Assembly: GCA_030704615.1 (NCBI GenBank) | Contig: CM060731.1 | Span: forward strand, 41,910,001-41,974,000 | Origin: Takakia lepidozioides | Lineage: Eukaryota; Streptophyta; Takakiopsida; Takakiales; Takakiaceae | Direction: 5' to 3' | Length of the DNA stretch: 64,000 bases | In this document: positions 10,258 through 20,271 of the stretch, one piece after another | How positions within the stretch are numbered: position 1 is the stretch's first letter | How the letters are laid out: every line of letters starts with the position of its first letter | Made by a program: the position numbers and the translations under genes | The notes under the pieces: generated by a model | Seen by the model: only the letters and a program-made list of their open reading frames with translations | Database searches by the model: none | Told to the model about the DNA's origin: nothing

Positions 10258-11325
10258 TCAACGCTTCTTCCGCTTTTGAGGTCGCCCTTCAAAAACTGCA
10301 ACCGCCTCGGATGTGTTTCCCATTTCTGAGGCACGCACCCAAGATGCCTCCACATGATGATAGCCCTTCCATTTGACGAGATACTCCGTTTCTCGGTTCT
10401 TGAACCTCCTCGACTTAAGTACTGCCTCCACCTCATACTCAGGTTCATTTTCATGATCCAACAGCATAGGTGGCGGACACAACACTTGATGCCGATTCGG
10501 ACGCGCTTCATTTTTGAAGTAAGGCTTCAAAAGGGAGACCTGGAATACTTGATGCACCTTGCTGTTTGCTGGCAGCTCCAATTCATACACATCCTCATTC
10601 ATAACCTTCCGGATGCGAAAGGGTCCCGCATATGGAGGTACGAACTTTGGACTCACTTCCGGAGGTAGTCGGAAATTCTTGATGTTCAACCAGACCTCCG
10701 TGCCTGCCTCAAACTTCACTTCCCTCCGCTTCCGATTCGCCTGCCTTTTATATCGTTTCCTAGCTTTGGCAATGTTGTACTTTGCGAGCTTCAACAAACG
10801 CTCGCGTTCTTCCAGTACCGCCGCTACTGCCGGTTCCTCAACGTCCTGGGCGGCCCAACTTGTCGGCACCAGATGTGCTTTTCCATGGACCAATACGAAA
10901 GGGGAAACTCCCGTTGTGGAGTGTTCTGTGTTATTATAACAGAACTCTGCCACGTCTAAGTGTTCCACCCAGTCTGTTTGGTCTGCCGACACGTAATTCC
11001 GCAAGATCTGCTTCACTACGGAATTCACTCTTTCCGTTTGGCCGTCGGTCGTAGGTCGGAAGGCGGTGCTCATCTTTAGCCTCGTCCCCATCTTCTTCCA
11101 AAGTGCCCTCCAAAATTTACTCGTAAACTTTGGATCGCGGTCCGAGACAATATCCTTCGGGACTCCATGATGCTTTAAGACGTGGGCAAAGTAAAGTCGT
11201 CCTGTTTCCTGCGCCGTAGCCGTCTCCTTGGTGGGGATGAAATGGCCCATTTTACTGAACCTATCCACCACCACCATGATTGCATCGAATCCTTTTGACA
11301 GCGGCATAGCAGTCAAGAAGTCCAT
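10258..11325 (-). pseudogene. Integrase core and chromodomain of inner Ty3
   Basis: The catalytic core inserts the cDNA into chromatin. The DDE triad is visible in VVVDRFSKMGHF, VSDRDPKF and TTDGQTERVN. A basic C-terminal segment and a GPFRIRKV-type domain follow, and then a chromodomain near the end: EYEVEAVLKSRR, EYLVKWKGYH and ASWVRASEM, with the aromatic cage residues Y, W and W. The length of 355 codons is normal for this part. It is separated from the HHCC zinc finger by a one-base frameshift next to a run of T near 11,335, which is why I call it a broken copy. It ends in a basic KKRKKR-like tail. Confidence 0.9.
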
Positions 11326-11337
11326 CGAGACGCTTTT

Positions 11338-11616
11338 TCAAGTCCCCTCTGGAATCGGCAAGGGTTGTAACAGCCCCGCTTGCTTTTTGTACTCGCTCCG
11401 GTTTTGTTGGCATATGGTGCATGTCTTGACATACTCCTCTGCCTCCTCCCTCAGTTTGGGCCAGAAATACTCTTTCTTCAAGAGTGCCGCAGTGCGCTTG
11501 GCTCCGCCGTGGCCCGCAAGCGGGCTATCATGGCATTCTCTCAAGAGGCTATCTCTGATCCCTCCCTTCGATATGTAGAGACGCTTTTGCTTATACCGGA
11601 GCAGTCCATTTTGCAA
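11338..11616 (-). pseudogene. Integrase zinc-binding HHCC domain of inner Ty3
   Basis: The segment HDSPLAGHGGAKRT, then WPKLREEAEEYVKTCTICQ, gives the H-x6-H and C-x2-C spacing of retroviral integrase zinc fingers, and the domain closes with the conserved GLLQPLPIP. It precedes the catalytic core and should be one protein with it. Confidence 0.85.
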
Positions 11617-11833
11617 GTGGAACTACGATTTAACCCCCATCCTCAAGTCCTGCATCACGGACTTCGCCAGCTCATCCTTCCGGCAAGCCTTCCGGATCTT
11701 CCTTTGGAGCGCCGTCTCGCCCTTGAACACCAACAAGAGCTGCTGCTTTCTACTTAGAGCATCGGCCACCACGTTGTCTCGTCCCGGTTTGTACTGGATA
11801 TCCACGTCGAACACCGCCAAAGTATCTTGCCAC

Positions 11834-12983
11834 CTAAGTTGTTTTGGGGGACAACTTGGGCTGCGTGGCAAAATACTTCACCGTGACATTGTCCGTGAAC
11901 ACCTTCACTGGGTTGGAACCAACATAGTGGCGCCAAAGCTCAAGACAGTGCACCACCGCCTTCATCTCTTTCTCGTGCGTCGGCCACCGTCGCTCCACTT
12001 CATTCAGTTTCTTACTTTCGTAATCCACTGGACGTCCATCTTGCATCAGTACACCCCCAATCGCGAAGTCCGACGCATCTGTATGAATCTCGAACGGACG
12101 ATCGAACTCCGGGATTTTCAAGACTGGAGCTTCCGCCATCCGCTGCTTCAATTCAGCAAAAGCTTGGCCACAAAAGGTGTTCCATGTCCATACTTTGGAT
12201 TTACACAGAAGATCTGACAGCGGCCCCGCGATCTTGGCGAAATTTCTCACATACTTCCGGTAATAGGAGGCGAGTCCTAGGAAGGATCGCACTCCCGGGA
12301 CCGAAGTCGGAGGCTCCCAGTCCAAAGATTGCCCTCACCTTCCTGTCATCCATTCTGATCCCATCCTGTGTAATCACATGCCCCAGGAACTCCACTTTTG
12401 TGACCCCGATTTCGCACTTTGAAGCTTTGGCATACAGCTTCCCTTCCCGCAATTTCTGGAACACCCTTTTGAGGTGCTCCACGTGCTCCTCCTTTGTTTT
12501 CGAATACACCAAGATGTCGTCGATGTACACAATCGCAAAGTCATCCAACCACTCTTGGAAAAGGCTGTTCATCAGCGTGCTAAAGGTCGCGGGAGCGTTG
12601 GTGAGTCCAAAAGGCATCACCAAGAACTCATATGAACCATACCTTGTCATGCACACGGTCTTCTCCTCATCTCCTTCCGCCACTCGAATTTGATGATAGC
12701 CGGAGCGCAGATCGATCCGGCTGAAAAGGTCGTCGATCCTTAGCAAAGGGTACCGGTTTTTAATAGTCACCTTATTCAAAGCCCTGTAATCGACACACAT
12801 CCGCAGCGTCCCATCCTTCTTGTCTGCGAATACTCCGTAAGGTGACTTACTCGGCCGGATGTACCCCTTTGACATTAGATCTTTGAGTTGAGTCTTCAGC
12901 TCGACCAACTCTCTGTGGCTCAACCGGTAGGGCGCCTTGGCAGGCGGTTCTGATCCCGGTATCACCTCAAATCTTGTGGTCAA
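11834..12983 (-). pseudogene. Reverse transcriptase and RNase H of inner Ty3
   Basis: The frame 12,983-12,201 shows the RT palm in order: [24 protein letters not shown], a LRSGYHQIR segment, [10 protein letters not shown] and [10 protein letters not shown] with the catalytic DD (about 12,516-12,527). It copies the RNA genome into cDNA. A frameshift near 12,310 leads into 12,325-11,834, which carries the RT connection ([16 protein letters not shown]) and RNase H: FEIHTDASDFAIGGVL and the ESKKLNEVERRWPTHEKE helix. The RNase H continues, after another frameshift near 11,860, in 11,871-11,623, ending with DVVADALSRK-type sequence (here NVVADALSRK). Confidence 0.92.
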
Positions 12984-14792
12984 CTCCTCTTCGCGGTGGC
13001 AAGCCGCTTGGTAAATCTTCCGGCATCACATCCTGGTATTTCTCCAAAATCCCCTTGATCCAATCTGGGCTCGGCTCCCCATCGCCTTCTCCCTTCACTT
13101 CTCTAATGTAGAGCAAAAACTAGGGCTCGTGTGCCTCCTTCACGGCCCACTCCCTTGCTGACAGAAGGTTTATTCGCCCTCCCACGGGTTTGGGCGTTTC
13201 CGACACTCGTAAGACCTCGCCACCATTCCCACATGGCAGCGTGACTACTCTCTTGCGGCCATCTATGACCGCTCCGGATTTGCTCAAAAAAGTCATCCCC
13301 AAAATGAGATCTACTCCATTGATCTCGCAGATGGTGAAATTTTCACGTCCCTCCCAACTCCCCAGTTGAAGAGGAATATCAAACGCCAACCTTGTCGCCA
13401 ATTGCGGTTCTGGCAGAACGCACCTCAATAGAGGCCCCCACGTCACTTGTCGGGAGTCCCAGCTTTGGTGCCGTTGCTGGTGTCATGAAGGAGTGCGACG
13501 CTCCTGTGTCCACCAACAACGACACGTTAGTTCCGGATATTATCCCATCCACGAACAATAACTGACTCCCTTTATGTAAGGCACCAGTTTCCTGATACAA
13601 CTCACAAGAAAATTTGCCTACCTTGCACGTCCTGGCGACCACTACTTCCACCAAGCAACTGATGGTATCTTCCGACAGCTCTGTGGTCACCCGAGTCATG
13701 TTCAATTGCCGGGGCTTCGTGCACTTCTTGGCCATGTGCCCGGGCTTCCCGCAATTGAACACACTCCATCAAAGGTCGCCTTCTGTCTGCCTTCTGTCCG
13801 CCATAGGCCGCTCCACCCGTTTTTCCTTTCGAAGCACCGGGTGCCGCCTTGGCTTGTGAAGGCCCTCCCTTCGATTTCCACGTGCCATTGTCGCCACGTG
13901 GCCTATCCCACTTCTTTTCCGGTCGGAAGGAGTCACCTTCCCGCTGGGTCTTCTTGTGGTTCAGCTCCGTACGGCCTTGTCTTTCACCCTTAGGGACATC
14001 CGAGAAACATTCAGCCCTCTCAATTGCCTCGTTCAAAGTCTTAGGTGGCTTCTCCTCCAACTTCCGCCTGGCCCATGGGGCCAGTCCCGCCTCAAAGTTG
14101 AAGACCATTTCTGGTTCTGCCATGTCCGCGACTTCGAGCAACAACACATTGAAAGCCTGGACATATCCCCGAATGTCATCTGTTTGCTTCAAATTCCTCA
14201 TCTTGTCTCGGGCGAGCCAGGACGCGTTGAGGGGCACAAACTGCCTCTTCATCAATTCCTTGAACCCACTCCAGTTCAAGGTTTCCGGGCTTGGACCTCG
14301 GTCGTGAAGGCGTTTCTGCCACCATTGTTGAGCATAGCCCCTCAAATAGGTGGGAGCCACTTCCACCCGATCCTCGTCACTCAACTTGGCCGCCCGGAAG
14401 TACTGCTCTAGCTCCAAGAGCCAGGTGTTGAGTGCCTTCCGATTTCGGACGCCCTCGAAGGTGCCGGGTTCCTTAGGCTTCACCTTAAACTTTGCCTTAG
14501 TGGAAGTGGCATTAGCCGCCTTCAACACGTCTTTCAACGTCCCGCCAAATTGCGCCAACAACCCTTCCCAAAAGGCTGCCGGCATGGGAGACATCTGTTG
14601 GTCGGTCGGAGCTCTCAGGGATTCCTCAGGCTCCGACTCCTCAGATTCCTCCCGCTCTTGAGCGGCCTTGTTTTCAGGAACATGCATCGCTTCCTCAAAC
14701 GACCGCCTCGGTGACACGTCGCCCCCATTGGGCTCACCAGGATCATCATCTTTTGGGCTGTTCCGCTTTCGCTTTCGCTTGCCCGACCCCAT
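12984..14792 (-). pseudogene. Gag, zinc knuckle and protease of inner Ty3
   Basis: I place the gag start at 14,792 (MGSGKRKRKRN), 56 bases downstream of the LTR edge; an earlier in-frame Met lies in the primer-binding region. An acidic N-terminus is followed by the retrotransposon gag fold: TFEGVRNRKALNTWLLELEQ, YLRGYAQQWWQKR and FVPLNASWLARDKM. The frame slips near 13,760, and the next frame gives the CCHC knuckle CGKPGHMAKKC and the protease active site LLVDTGASHSFM. After another slip near 13,400, the protease ends in VDLILGMTFL. Together these are the normal front half of a chromovirus polyprotein, now with at least two frameshifts. Confidence 0.88.
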
Positions 14793-14833
14793 GATCAGGC
14801 CAATCCCAAGGACGATCGTATACTGAACTCTAA

Positions 14834-14845
14834 GCTCTGATACCA
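14834..14845 (-). other. Primer-binding site, initiator-Met tRNA type
   Basis: On the minus strand this reads TGGTATCAGAGC, two bases after the 5' LTR. That is the usual plant initiator-Met tRNA primer-binding word from which minus-strand cDNA synthesis starts. Only 12 bases are counted here. Confidence 0.92.
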
Positions 14846-14847
14846 AG

Positions 14848-15574
14848 TGTCGCGCACCTCACTTTGGTAAGCTCCCCCCTCAAGTCATAGTTACTCGCTT
14901 GATGCGCGCGCCTAACTCCCAACCTGGCCGCCGGGCCAACTTGGAGCTCCGGCTACTCACCGGGCCACAACGGTCTCCCCTTTGATCTCCAAAAGAACCT
15001 TCCAACGATTTGGAACCAGCGGAATTCCCTTTGGTAGTTGGCAGTCCGGAACAGCTCCCCACTCTTTGGTCGCTTTCCGGCTCGCTCGCTTACTCACTAG
15101 TTTTTGGCCACCAACGGGCTTGCACCGTTCTCGGGGTTACTACTCCCTATATATACTTCTGTAGCTGTCCGCGGGGGTTTCACAAACAACCATGCCATTT
15201 TATGGCGAACCACCACGAACACCCTCGACTTCCGGTGATGAGTCGCGGTGAGTCTTGGCCCACCCATCACGGCCCCTATGGACCGTGATGAGTCCCAAGA
15301 CTCCCCACGACTCCCACCACGAGGTCTCCGCCCCAGGGTGAGTCCTATGCCACCCCCACTAAGTCCCGCTAAGCTACCACCACCCCTTGTGGAGCCACCC
15401 CCACCGCAACCCGGTGTGCGGGGCTCCACCTAGTGAGCGCCTCCGCCTCCTTGAGTGCTTTGGGCACTCAAGGGTGCTTCAGGCCCCCCATACCTATCGC
15501 TACCACTGCCCCCACCACAGGGGCAGTCCCTCTTGTGTCCCGACCCCCTGCCCTCAAGGCAAAGGGCCTCGACA
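14848..15574 (-). repeat. 5' LTR of inner Ty3
   Basis: 727 bp, the partner of 8,627-9,353. It lies next to the primer-binding site, so it is the 5' LTR in the sense of the element. It ends at CA (15,573-15,574), followed by CCTAT. Confidence 0.93.
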
Positions 15575-15579
15575 CCTAT

Positions 15580-16045
15580 TCTGAGGCGGCCTATTCGAGG
15601 GTGGCCTTTCCAGCTACATACGGATTGGAGTATGCTGGGGATTGGAGCAGTGCTCACACAGGTGGATGATGAGGGAAGAGAGTTCGTAGTGGCATATGCT
15701 AGCCGCTCAAACAATGATGCCGAGGCGAAGTATAGTTCCTATGAAGGGGAGTGTCCAGTTGCGGTATGGGCAGTGACACATTTCAGATGCTACCTTTATG
15801 TCAATCTCTTCACCCTTGTCACGGATCACCAACCATTGAAGTGGTTGATAGAGTCAGACAAGCTTACAGGGAAGCTTGCACGATGGGCACTTATGCTTCA
15901 AGAATACGACTTTCAGGTGGTGCATCGAGCCGGTATTGTCAATCGGGATGCAGATGGATTGAGTCGTAATCCATGCACGAGCGAGCATGATGATACTGGA
16001 GCTCGGTGGCATGGTGAGACGGATGAGGAGATGGTGCCAGGATGA
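15580..16045 (+). pseudogene. RNase H of outer Ty3, right of the nested insertion
   Basis: The interrupted frame resumes at the target duplication: PFQLHTDWSMLGIGAVLTQ carries the first catalytic Asp in the HTDWS position (the usual motif is TDAS). YASRSNNDAEAKYSSYEGEC gives the Glu-bearing helix, and LVTDHQPLKWL the third acidic residue. The segment ends in the linker FQVVHRAGIVNRDADGLSRN, typical of Ty3 elements. RNase H removes the RNA template during cDNA synthesis. A stop at 16,045 separates it from the integrase frame. Confidence 0.88.
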
Positions 16046-16075
16046 CATGCATCTGCCTTTTTATGCATCCTAGCA

Positions 16076-17341
16076 ATGGGAGCTCAAGCTGGTCCATCCC
16101 ATAGCATTGGTCATGTAGATGGTGTGCATGACGATCCGGAGATCAGTGAGGAGCTTGGTGGTGCTAAGGATGTGCATGAAGATGCAGTAGTGATGACCTA
16201 CCTTTGTACTACAGAGACAGCAGCCAGTGTGACTGCTAAGGAGAGAGATCAGATCCTACAACGAGCCAAGAGGTTCAAGTGGGAAGGGACACACCTACTC
16301 CGAGTATGGGAGGATGGACGAGTGAGGATTGTGCCTCATCCAACACAACGAGCACGATTGGTACGCCATGCCCATGAGGAGTTGGGACATTTTGGGGTGC
16401 GGCGCACACATAGTTTGCTGCAAGGACAATACTGGTGGCCGGGCATGCACACGGATGTGCAACAGTTAGTGGCAAGGTGCATGGTGTGTGATAGAGTGCG
16501 AGCTTCTTTCAATGCACCTACTCCACAATTGCATCCTTCACCCATTATGGGTTTGGGCTATCGTTGGAGTCTTGACTTCGCAGGCCCATTGCCACTAACG
16601 ATTCGCCATAACAAATATGTGCTGGTGATGGTGGAACATTTCTCCAAGTGGATTGAACTGATGGCATTGCCTGACAAGGCAAGCGAGGGGGCTGTGTATG
16701 CATTCTTAGATCGAGTACTTAGCCAATTTGGTGCTCTAGCCGAGGTACTCACGGACCAGGGGAGAGAGTTCTTGGGGAAGTTTCAGGCTTTGTGTGAGCA
16801 AGCCTTGATAGATCACCGCACTACTTCTCGGGATCATCTAGAGGCTGATGGCCTGGCAGAGAGGGTTGTACAAACAGTCAAGCGAGGCTTGCGCAAGTAT
16901 GGCTTGCAGAAGGGACACTTAGGAGATTGGGACCTTCAGCTACCTTGGTTAGCCATGGGCTACAGGTTTAGCAAACAAGCATCACTTGCCTCGTTCTCGT
17001 CTTATTTCCTTCTCTTTGGCCGAGAGCCAAATTTGCCTGCATCTATTCGCAGGGAGACTGCAATAGTTCTCAACCTTGATGATCTGGATGTGTGGACACA
17101 AGCATGTGCCCAGCGGGCAAAGTTGTTCAAGAGAATCATGCCTATGGCTTTTGAGAACCTTGCTATTGCCCAACACCGAGACACATTGAGGTACGCCACT
17201 ATACGTGGAGGGGGATATCGGCCAGGTGTTCAGCGTTTCCACCCTGGGGACTATGTGTATCTGCAGCAGGCAGCGCCTACGACTTTGGATGTCACAGCAG
17301 GGCGTGTGATTCTAAGGGTCTGGGAGGTGTTGCTTTCATGA
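16076..17341 (+). pseudogene. Integrase of outer Ty3
   Basis: 421 codons. The HHCC finger is visible as HEELGHFGVRRTH and CMVCDRV. The catalytic core carries SLDFAGPLP, LTDQGREFLG and ADGLAERVVQTVKRGLR, supplying Asp, Asp and Glu. The C-terminal part has FHPGDYVYL, the usual start of the GPY/F-like module, and ends at an evidently mutated stop. The next 20 codons in the same frame would read on towards the PHD finger. The Met chosen here is only the first in the open frame; the natural protein is part of a polyprotein. Integrase joins cDNA ends to the target. Confidence 0.85.
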
Positions 17342-17616
17342 GTGTTGATTCTGGAGGGTCAAGATGGGTATGGAAGGACCATGTGTGCAATTGTGCGCCA
17401 TGTCACCTTCCACATGTGGATGGGAGGATAGATCCCAACCTTGCAGTGGTACCTGCAGGGTTGCGTTGCATGCTATGTGGGCATGCTGGTGGTGTCGCGA
17501 CCATGTTGGTGCGTGACAAATGCTCAAGGGGGTGGCACATGGGATGCTTGACACCGCCACTTGAGGAGGTTCCTAGTGGAGAATGGTTGTGTCCACGATG
17601 CCTTGGACATAGGTAG
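17338..17616 (+). pseudogene. PHD-like zinc finger at the C-terminus of outer Ty3 pol
   Basis: The 92-codon frame overlaps the integrase end by four bases and carries a PHD-type ligand series: CMLCGHAGG, then DKCSRGWHMGCLTPPLEEVP and GEWLCPRC. PHD fingers normally read C4-H-C3 and bind histone H3 tails. Here the third ligand, expected two residues before the DKC Cys, appears as Arg (LVRDKC for LLCDKC), so the finger is probably damaged. The upstream HVCNCAPCHLPH segment has further Cys and His residues. In an intact relative this finger would be fused to integrase and could steer integration to chromatin, in place of the chromodomain that other Ty3 elements carry. That role is inference. Confidence 0.7.
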
Positions 17617-17873
17617 TGGGCATGACAATGGTGGAATTGACAAGTGATCCAAGGTCTAGCTGATAGGAGCTCAACGCCATTGATACTTAATTGAAGATCA
17701 TGGATCGCAGGAAGGCGAGTAACGAAGGGGCTACTTTTGCACCCGGTCTCTTGTTCTATTGACTTTAGATACTGGGACATGTGCGATTGAAGACCAAGCG
17801 ATGATTTTATTGAGATGGATACTTATCAGCTATCCGGTGTTAGAGGGACCTAATCACCAGCTAGGGGGGCGAT
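17617..17873 (+). other. 3' noncoding part of outer Ty3 with polypurine-like tract
   Basis: No open frame of note. CTAGGGGGGCGAT at about 17,861-17,873 directly precedes TGTGGCATAG, which suits a polypurine tract in front of the 3' LTR. Confidence 0.55.
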
Positions 17874-18414
17874 TGTGGCATAGCTTTCTAGGATTGTGTG
17901 CTTAGAATGTATGGTGGACAGCGATGTATGTTGTGGCACGATGCTTAGGTGCACGACAGCTGTCATGGTTTTAGTCATGGTTAACTAGAATTACCTACTT
18001 CTAGTTAACTATGACATTTTGGATATTTATATTTGTATTTTGTGTGTTGGGACTTCATTTGGTCTCACATGCCAAGTGAGGTGTCAAACCTCACTTGGGA
18101 CATGGGGATGGGTTTTCCCCTTGTGAGTGTTGAGGAGGGCTCATCTTCTTGTAGTTGAGCCTCCATAAGCCTCTCCCACCTCCATAGCTCTAGGTATTGA
18201 GAGGGAGTGTGGTGAGGGCTTTGTAGGGTGGATTCCTTTAGGAAAGGTGCCATTGGCTTGACTTAGTTTATGTGATTGAGTGGATTCATGAGTAGAGTGT
18301 TTCCATTGTGTGTTCACTTCCATTATCATTGTGGCATAGCTTTTTAGGATTGTGTGCTTAGAATGTATGGTGGACAGCGATGTATTTTGTGGCACGATGC
18401 TTAGGTGCACGACA
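17874..18414 (+). repeat. Rearranged 3' LTR zone of outer Ty3
   Basis: Two copies of an 85-bp sequence, TGTGGCATAG...GCACGACA, lie at 17,874-17,958 and 18,330-18,414, differing at about two bases. They frame the 368-bp repeat copy (17,961-18,328). Both 85-bp copies start TG and end CA. The left end of the retroelement lacks the 85-bp piece. Confidence 0.8.
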
Positions 18415-18850
18415 ATGTCATCTAGGGCAGTGTTCAGGATGGCATCTGGTACAATTCTAGCTTTGACGATGTGATCACCATGGACCTCTTTCCCCTTTCC
18501 CAGAGCTCCCAGGCTTGCACACGCATTGCAAACACAAACAAATGTGATGTGGTTGGGATTCTCCCCTTTGCACATCATTTAATGCTCATAGTTCTCAAAA
18601 GCCTCCATCCCACGCCCTCACTGTGCATATTCTGCAATCATTGCACTCCACAACACCCACATCTTGTTCAGCCATACTGTCAAACACTCCCTTCATACAT
18701 GTCCACGAGGGTATTGTTAAGAATGACATGTGGTACAATTGCAGCTCTGACAATGTCGCCATGGACCTCTTTGCCCTTCTCCAGAGCTGCCAGGCTTGCA
18801 CACGCATTGCAAACTATCAAAGGTTCACTCAACCAATAACTTATAGAAAT
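18415..18850 (-). pseudogene. PPR gene fragments right of the retroelement
   Basis: The minus strand reads ENPNHITFVCVCNACASLGA, GKEVHGDHIVKARIVPDAIL and then the motif broken by the retroelement. A second, more decayed block at 18,600-18,840 again carries EVHGD-like and CNACASL-like text. They continue the PPR cargo on the left side, and the sequence at 18,415 completes the motif cut at 2,932. The frame is broken several times. Confidence 0.7.
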
Positions 18851-20242
18851 TCAACATGAAAATTTAGGGCCGATTTTGATAAGAGGGAAAAACAGGATGA
18901 AATGTGTTGAAGAAGGTTGCCTTCATTAGCAGTGCCTAATTTTATCAATTGTGTCGCTGTTGCTGTGACTTCCAGTTCACCATCTACCCATGCAGGTTTC
19001 TTGTAGCAATGGATCCACAGGGAATCATAGGTAATCTTGTGCCTGAATCCGGCCCTCTTCCATCAAACACCCCAACCCTAATGATGAGAGGGCAAAACAA
19101 ACTGAAATAGGTTGAAGAAAAAGGTGCCCTCGCCAATTTAGGGCCGATACGGATAAGAGGGGAAAACAGGGTGAAATGTGTTGAAGAAGGTGCCTTGAGT
19201 AGCTGTGCTTGATTTTATCAATTGTGTCGTTGTTGCTGCGACTTCCACAACAGAGATTGAAACGCGGCCTGCTAAGACCAAGCTGACTCTCCCAAGAACC
19301 TTGTAAACATTAGGAAGAATACCAAATCATAATAGGAGCCAAGAGCCCACATTTGCAGGATGGACTAACTTAGAACTTTACATGGTACATTAAGAAAAAG
19401 CCACACCTTGTGATTGCGGTTGTCCCACCATCGTGTAGAAATTCAAGGCCGAGTCTGATGAGAGGTCAAAACAGGCTGAAATAGGTCGAAGAAGAAGGTG
19501 CCCTCACCACATTGTCCTCGACCTTGTGTCATGACCCATGGAGGATTTGACTGACCATGAACACAATAGGACCTCTTGTGTGTGTTGCTAGTGTCTGTAG
19601 TCAGTAATGTCGGATTGGTTTGTGAGAACCACCACGGTGCAGCCAGGAGCGGGCATCGATTGAAACACGGACTGCTAAGACCAAGCTGTCTCTCCCAAGA
19701 ACCTTGTAAATATAAGGAAGAATACCAAATCATGGTACTAACAGGAGCCAAGAGCCCATTGCGGTTGCGGTGCAGGATGCGCTTGCCCCTTCATGCATCA
19801 ATAGCTCAAGAATAGCAAAGCCTCCATCCCACGCCCCTATCATGCGATCATCGTGTTCCATGACAGGTCCATGACACAACACAACAGCTCGATACTAAGA
19901 AACCGCGCAGGAGAAAAAGGAAAAGAAAAGTAAGTCCCAGCCCTCTCATGGGCAACCCTATAAGCAACTTAAAAAAAGAAAAAAACCTTTTGGCTACCAG
20001 GCTTGCACTAGAAGTCATTCCCCGACGACTATTTGGTGGTGAGATCGTGCTGGTCAACCATCGTTGACCAACCATCCATCTAGTGCGGAGCCATGCAGTC
20101 ATGACGACGTCTACCAAAGTAGTCGCCCAAAGGACTACGTAGTCACGTAGTCATTTCAACGACTACGTGAAGCTCCATTTGGTCCAAAAATACAGGGAAG
20201 TCATGGTCAAAGTCAGAAAAACCATGACTACCACGGCTCGGT
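18851..20242. repeat. Right arm of CACTA: internal duplications and sub-terminal motifs
   Basis: It holds three decayed copies of the GGGTGAAATGTGTTGAAGAAG block and two copies of a roughly 95-bp segment (19,255-19,350 and 19,658-19,756; GATTGAAACxCGGxCTGCTAAGACC, CCAAGAACCTTGTAAA). From about 20,080 the sequence is dense in AGTCATG, GACTACG and CGTAGTC words, the sub-terminal repeat zone of the transposon. No gene is supported. Confidence 0.7.
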
Positions 20243-20271
20243 AGTCAGATATACCGCGATCTGTTGTAGTG
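20243..20271 (-). repeat. CACTA right terminal inverted repeat
   Basis: Inverse complement of 141-169 with one mismatch, followed directly by the GTT duplication at 20,272-20,274. After it the text GATG continues, as at the presumed empty site near 26,735. Confidence 0.92.

Larger units (their letters stand above)
8627..15574 (-). mobile_element. Inner Ty3 chromovirus nested in the outer Ty3
   Basis: A complete LTR retrotransposon of 6,948 bp, coding on the minus strand: gag, zinc knuckle, protease, reverse transcriptase, RNase H, integrase and chromodomain, in that order. Both LTRs are 727 bp, start TG and end CA, and differ at about 20 positions by my count, mostly transitions and with no indels. 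It has an initiator-Met-type primer-binding site and a CCTAT target duplication. The chromodomain at the end of integrase places it among the chromoviruses, whose integrases target modified histone. Several single-base frameshifts break the polyprotein, so it is not autonomous now. Confidence 0.95.
2933..18414 (+). mobile_element. Outer Ty3-type LTR retrotransposon with PHD finger, decayed
   Basis: The coding order on the plus strand is gag (5,752-6,787), CCHC zinc knuckles (6,839-7,129), aspartic protease (about 7,860-8,215), RNase H (split, 8,580-8,621 and 15,580-15,990), integrase (16,076-17,341) and a PHD-like finger (17,338-17,616). RNase H before integrase defines the Ty3/Metaviridae order. 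The reverse-transcriptase core is missing between protease and RNase H, and gag and integrase have frame breaks, so the copy is dead. A 368-bp direct repeat (2,933-3,300 and 17,961-18,328) marks the two ends, but the exact LTR limits are unclear and I find no clean target duplication. A purine-rich tract followed by TG (about 17,861-17,875) could be the polypurine tract. Confidence 0.8.
141..20271. mobile_element. 20.1-kb CACTA (En/Spm-like) DNA transposon carrying PPR gene fragments
   Basis: Seen directly: the ends are inverted copies of each other, both starting CACTACAACAGATCGCGG. They match perfectly for 23 bases and, after one mismatch, for five more (TGACT). The element is flanked by a 3-bp direct duplication, GTT, at 138-140 and 20,272-20,274. 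CACTA-family transposons are known for CACTA termini, 3-bp duplications and sub-terminal repeats; here the sub-terminal zones are rich in TGACT/AGTCA motifs at both ends. No CACTA transposase was recognised, so the copy is probably non-autonomous. About 4.6 kb is the element itself, containing antisense PPR fragments; the other 15.5 kb is a retrotransposon that landed inside it. A related empty site seems to exist at 26,734/26,735. Confidence 0.9.

Noticed and set aside
2933-18328. A standard LTR retrotransposon with simple 368-bp LTRs
   Set aside because: The two 368-bp copies are equal in length and TG...CA, but neither a primer-binding site after the first nor a polypurine tract before the second nor a target duplication is visible; limits left open.
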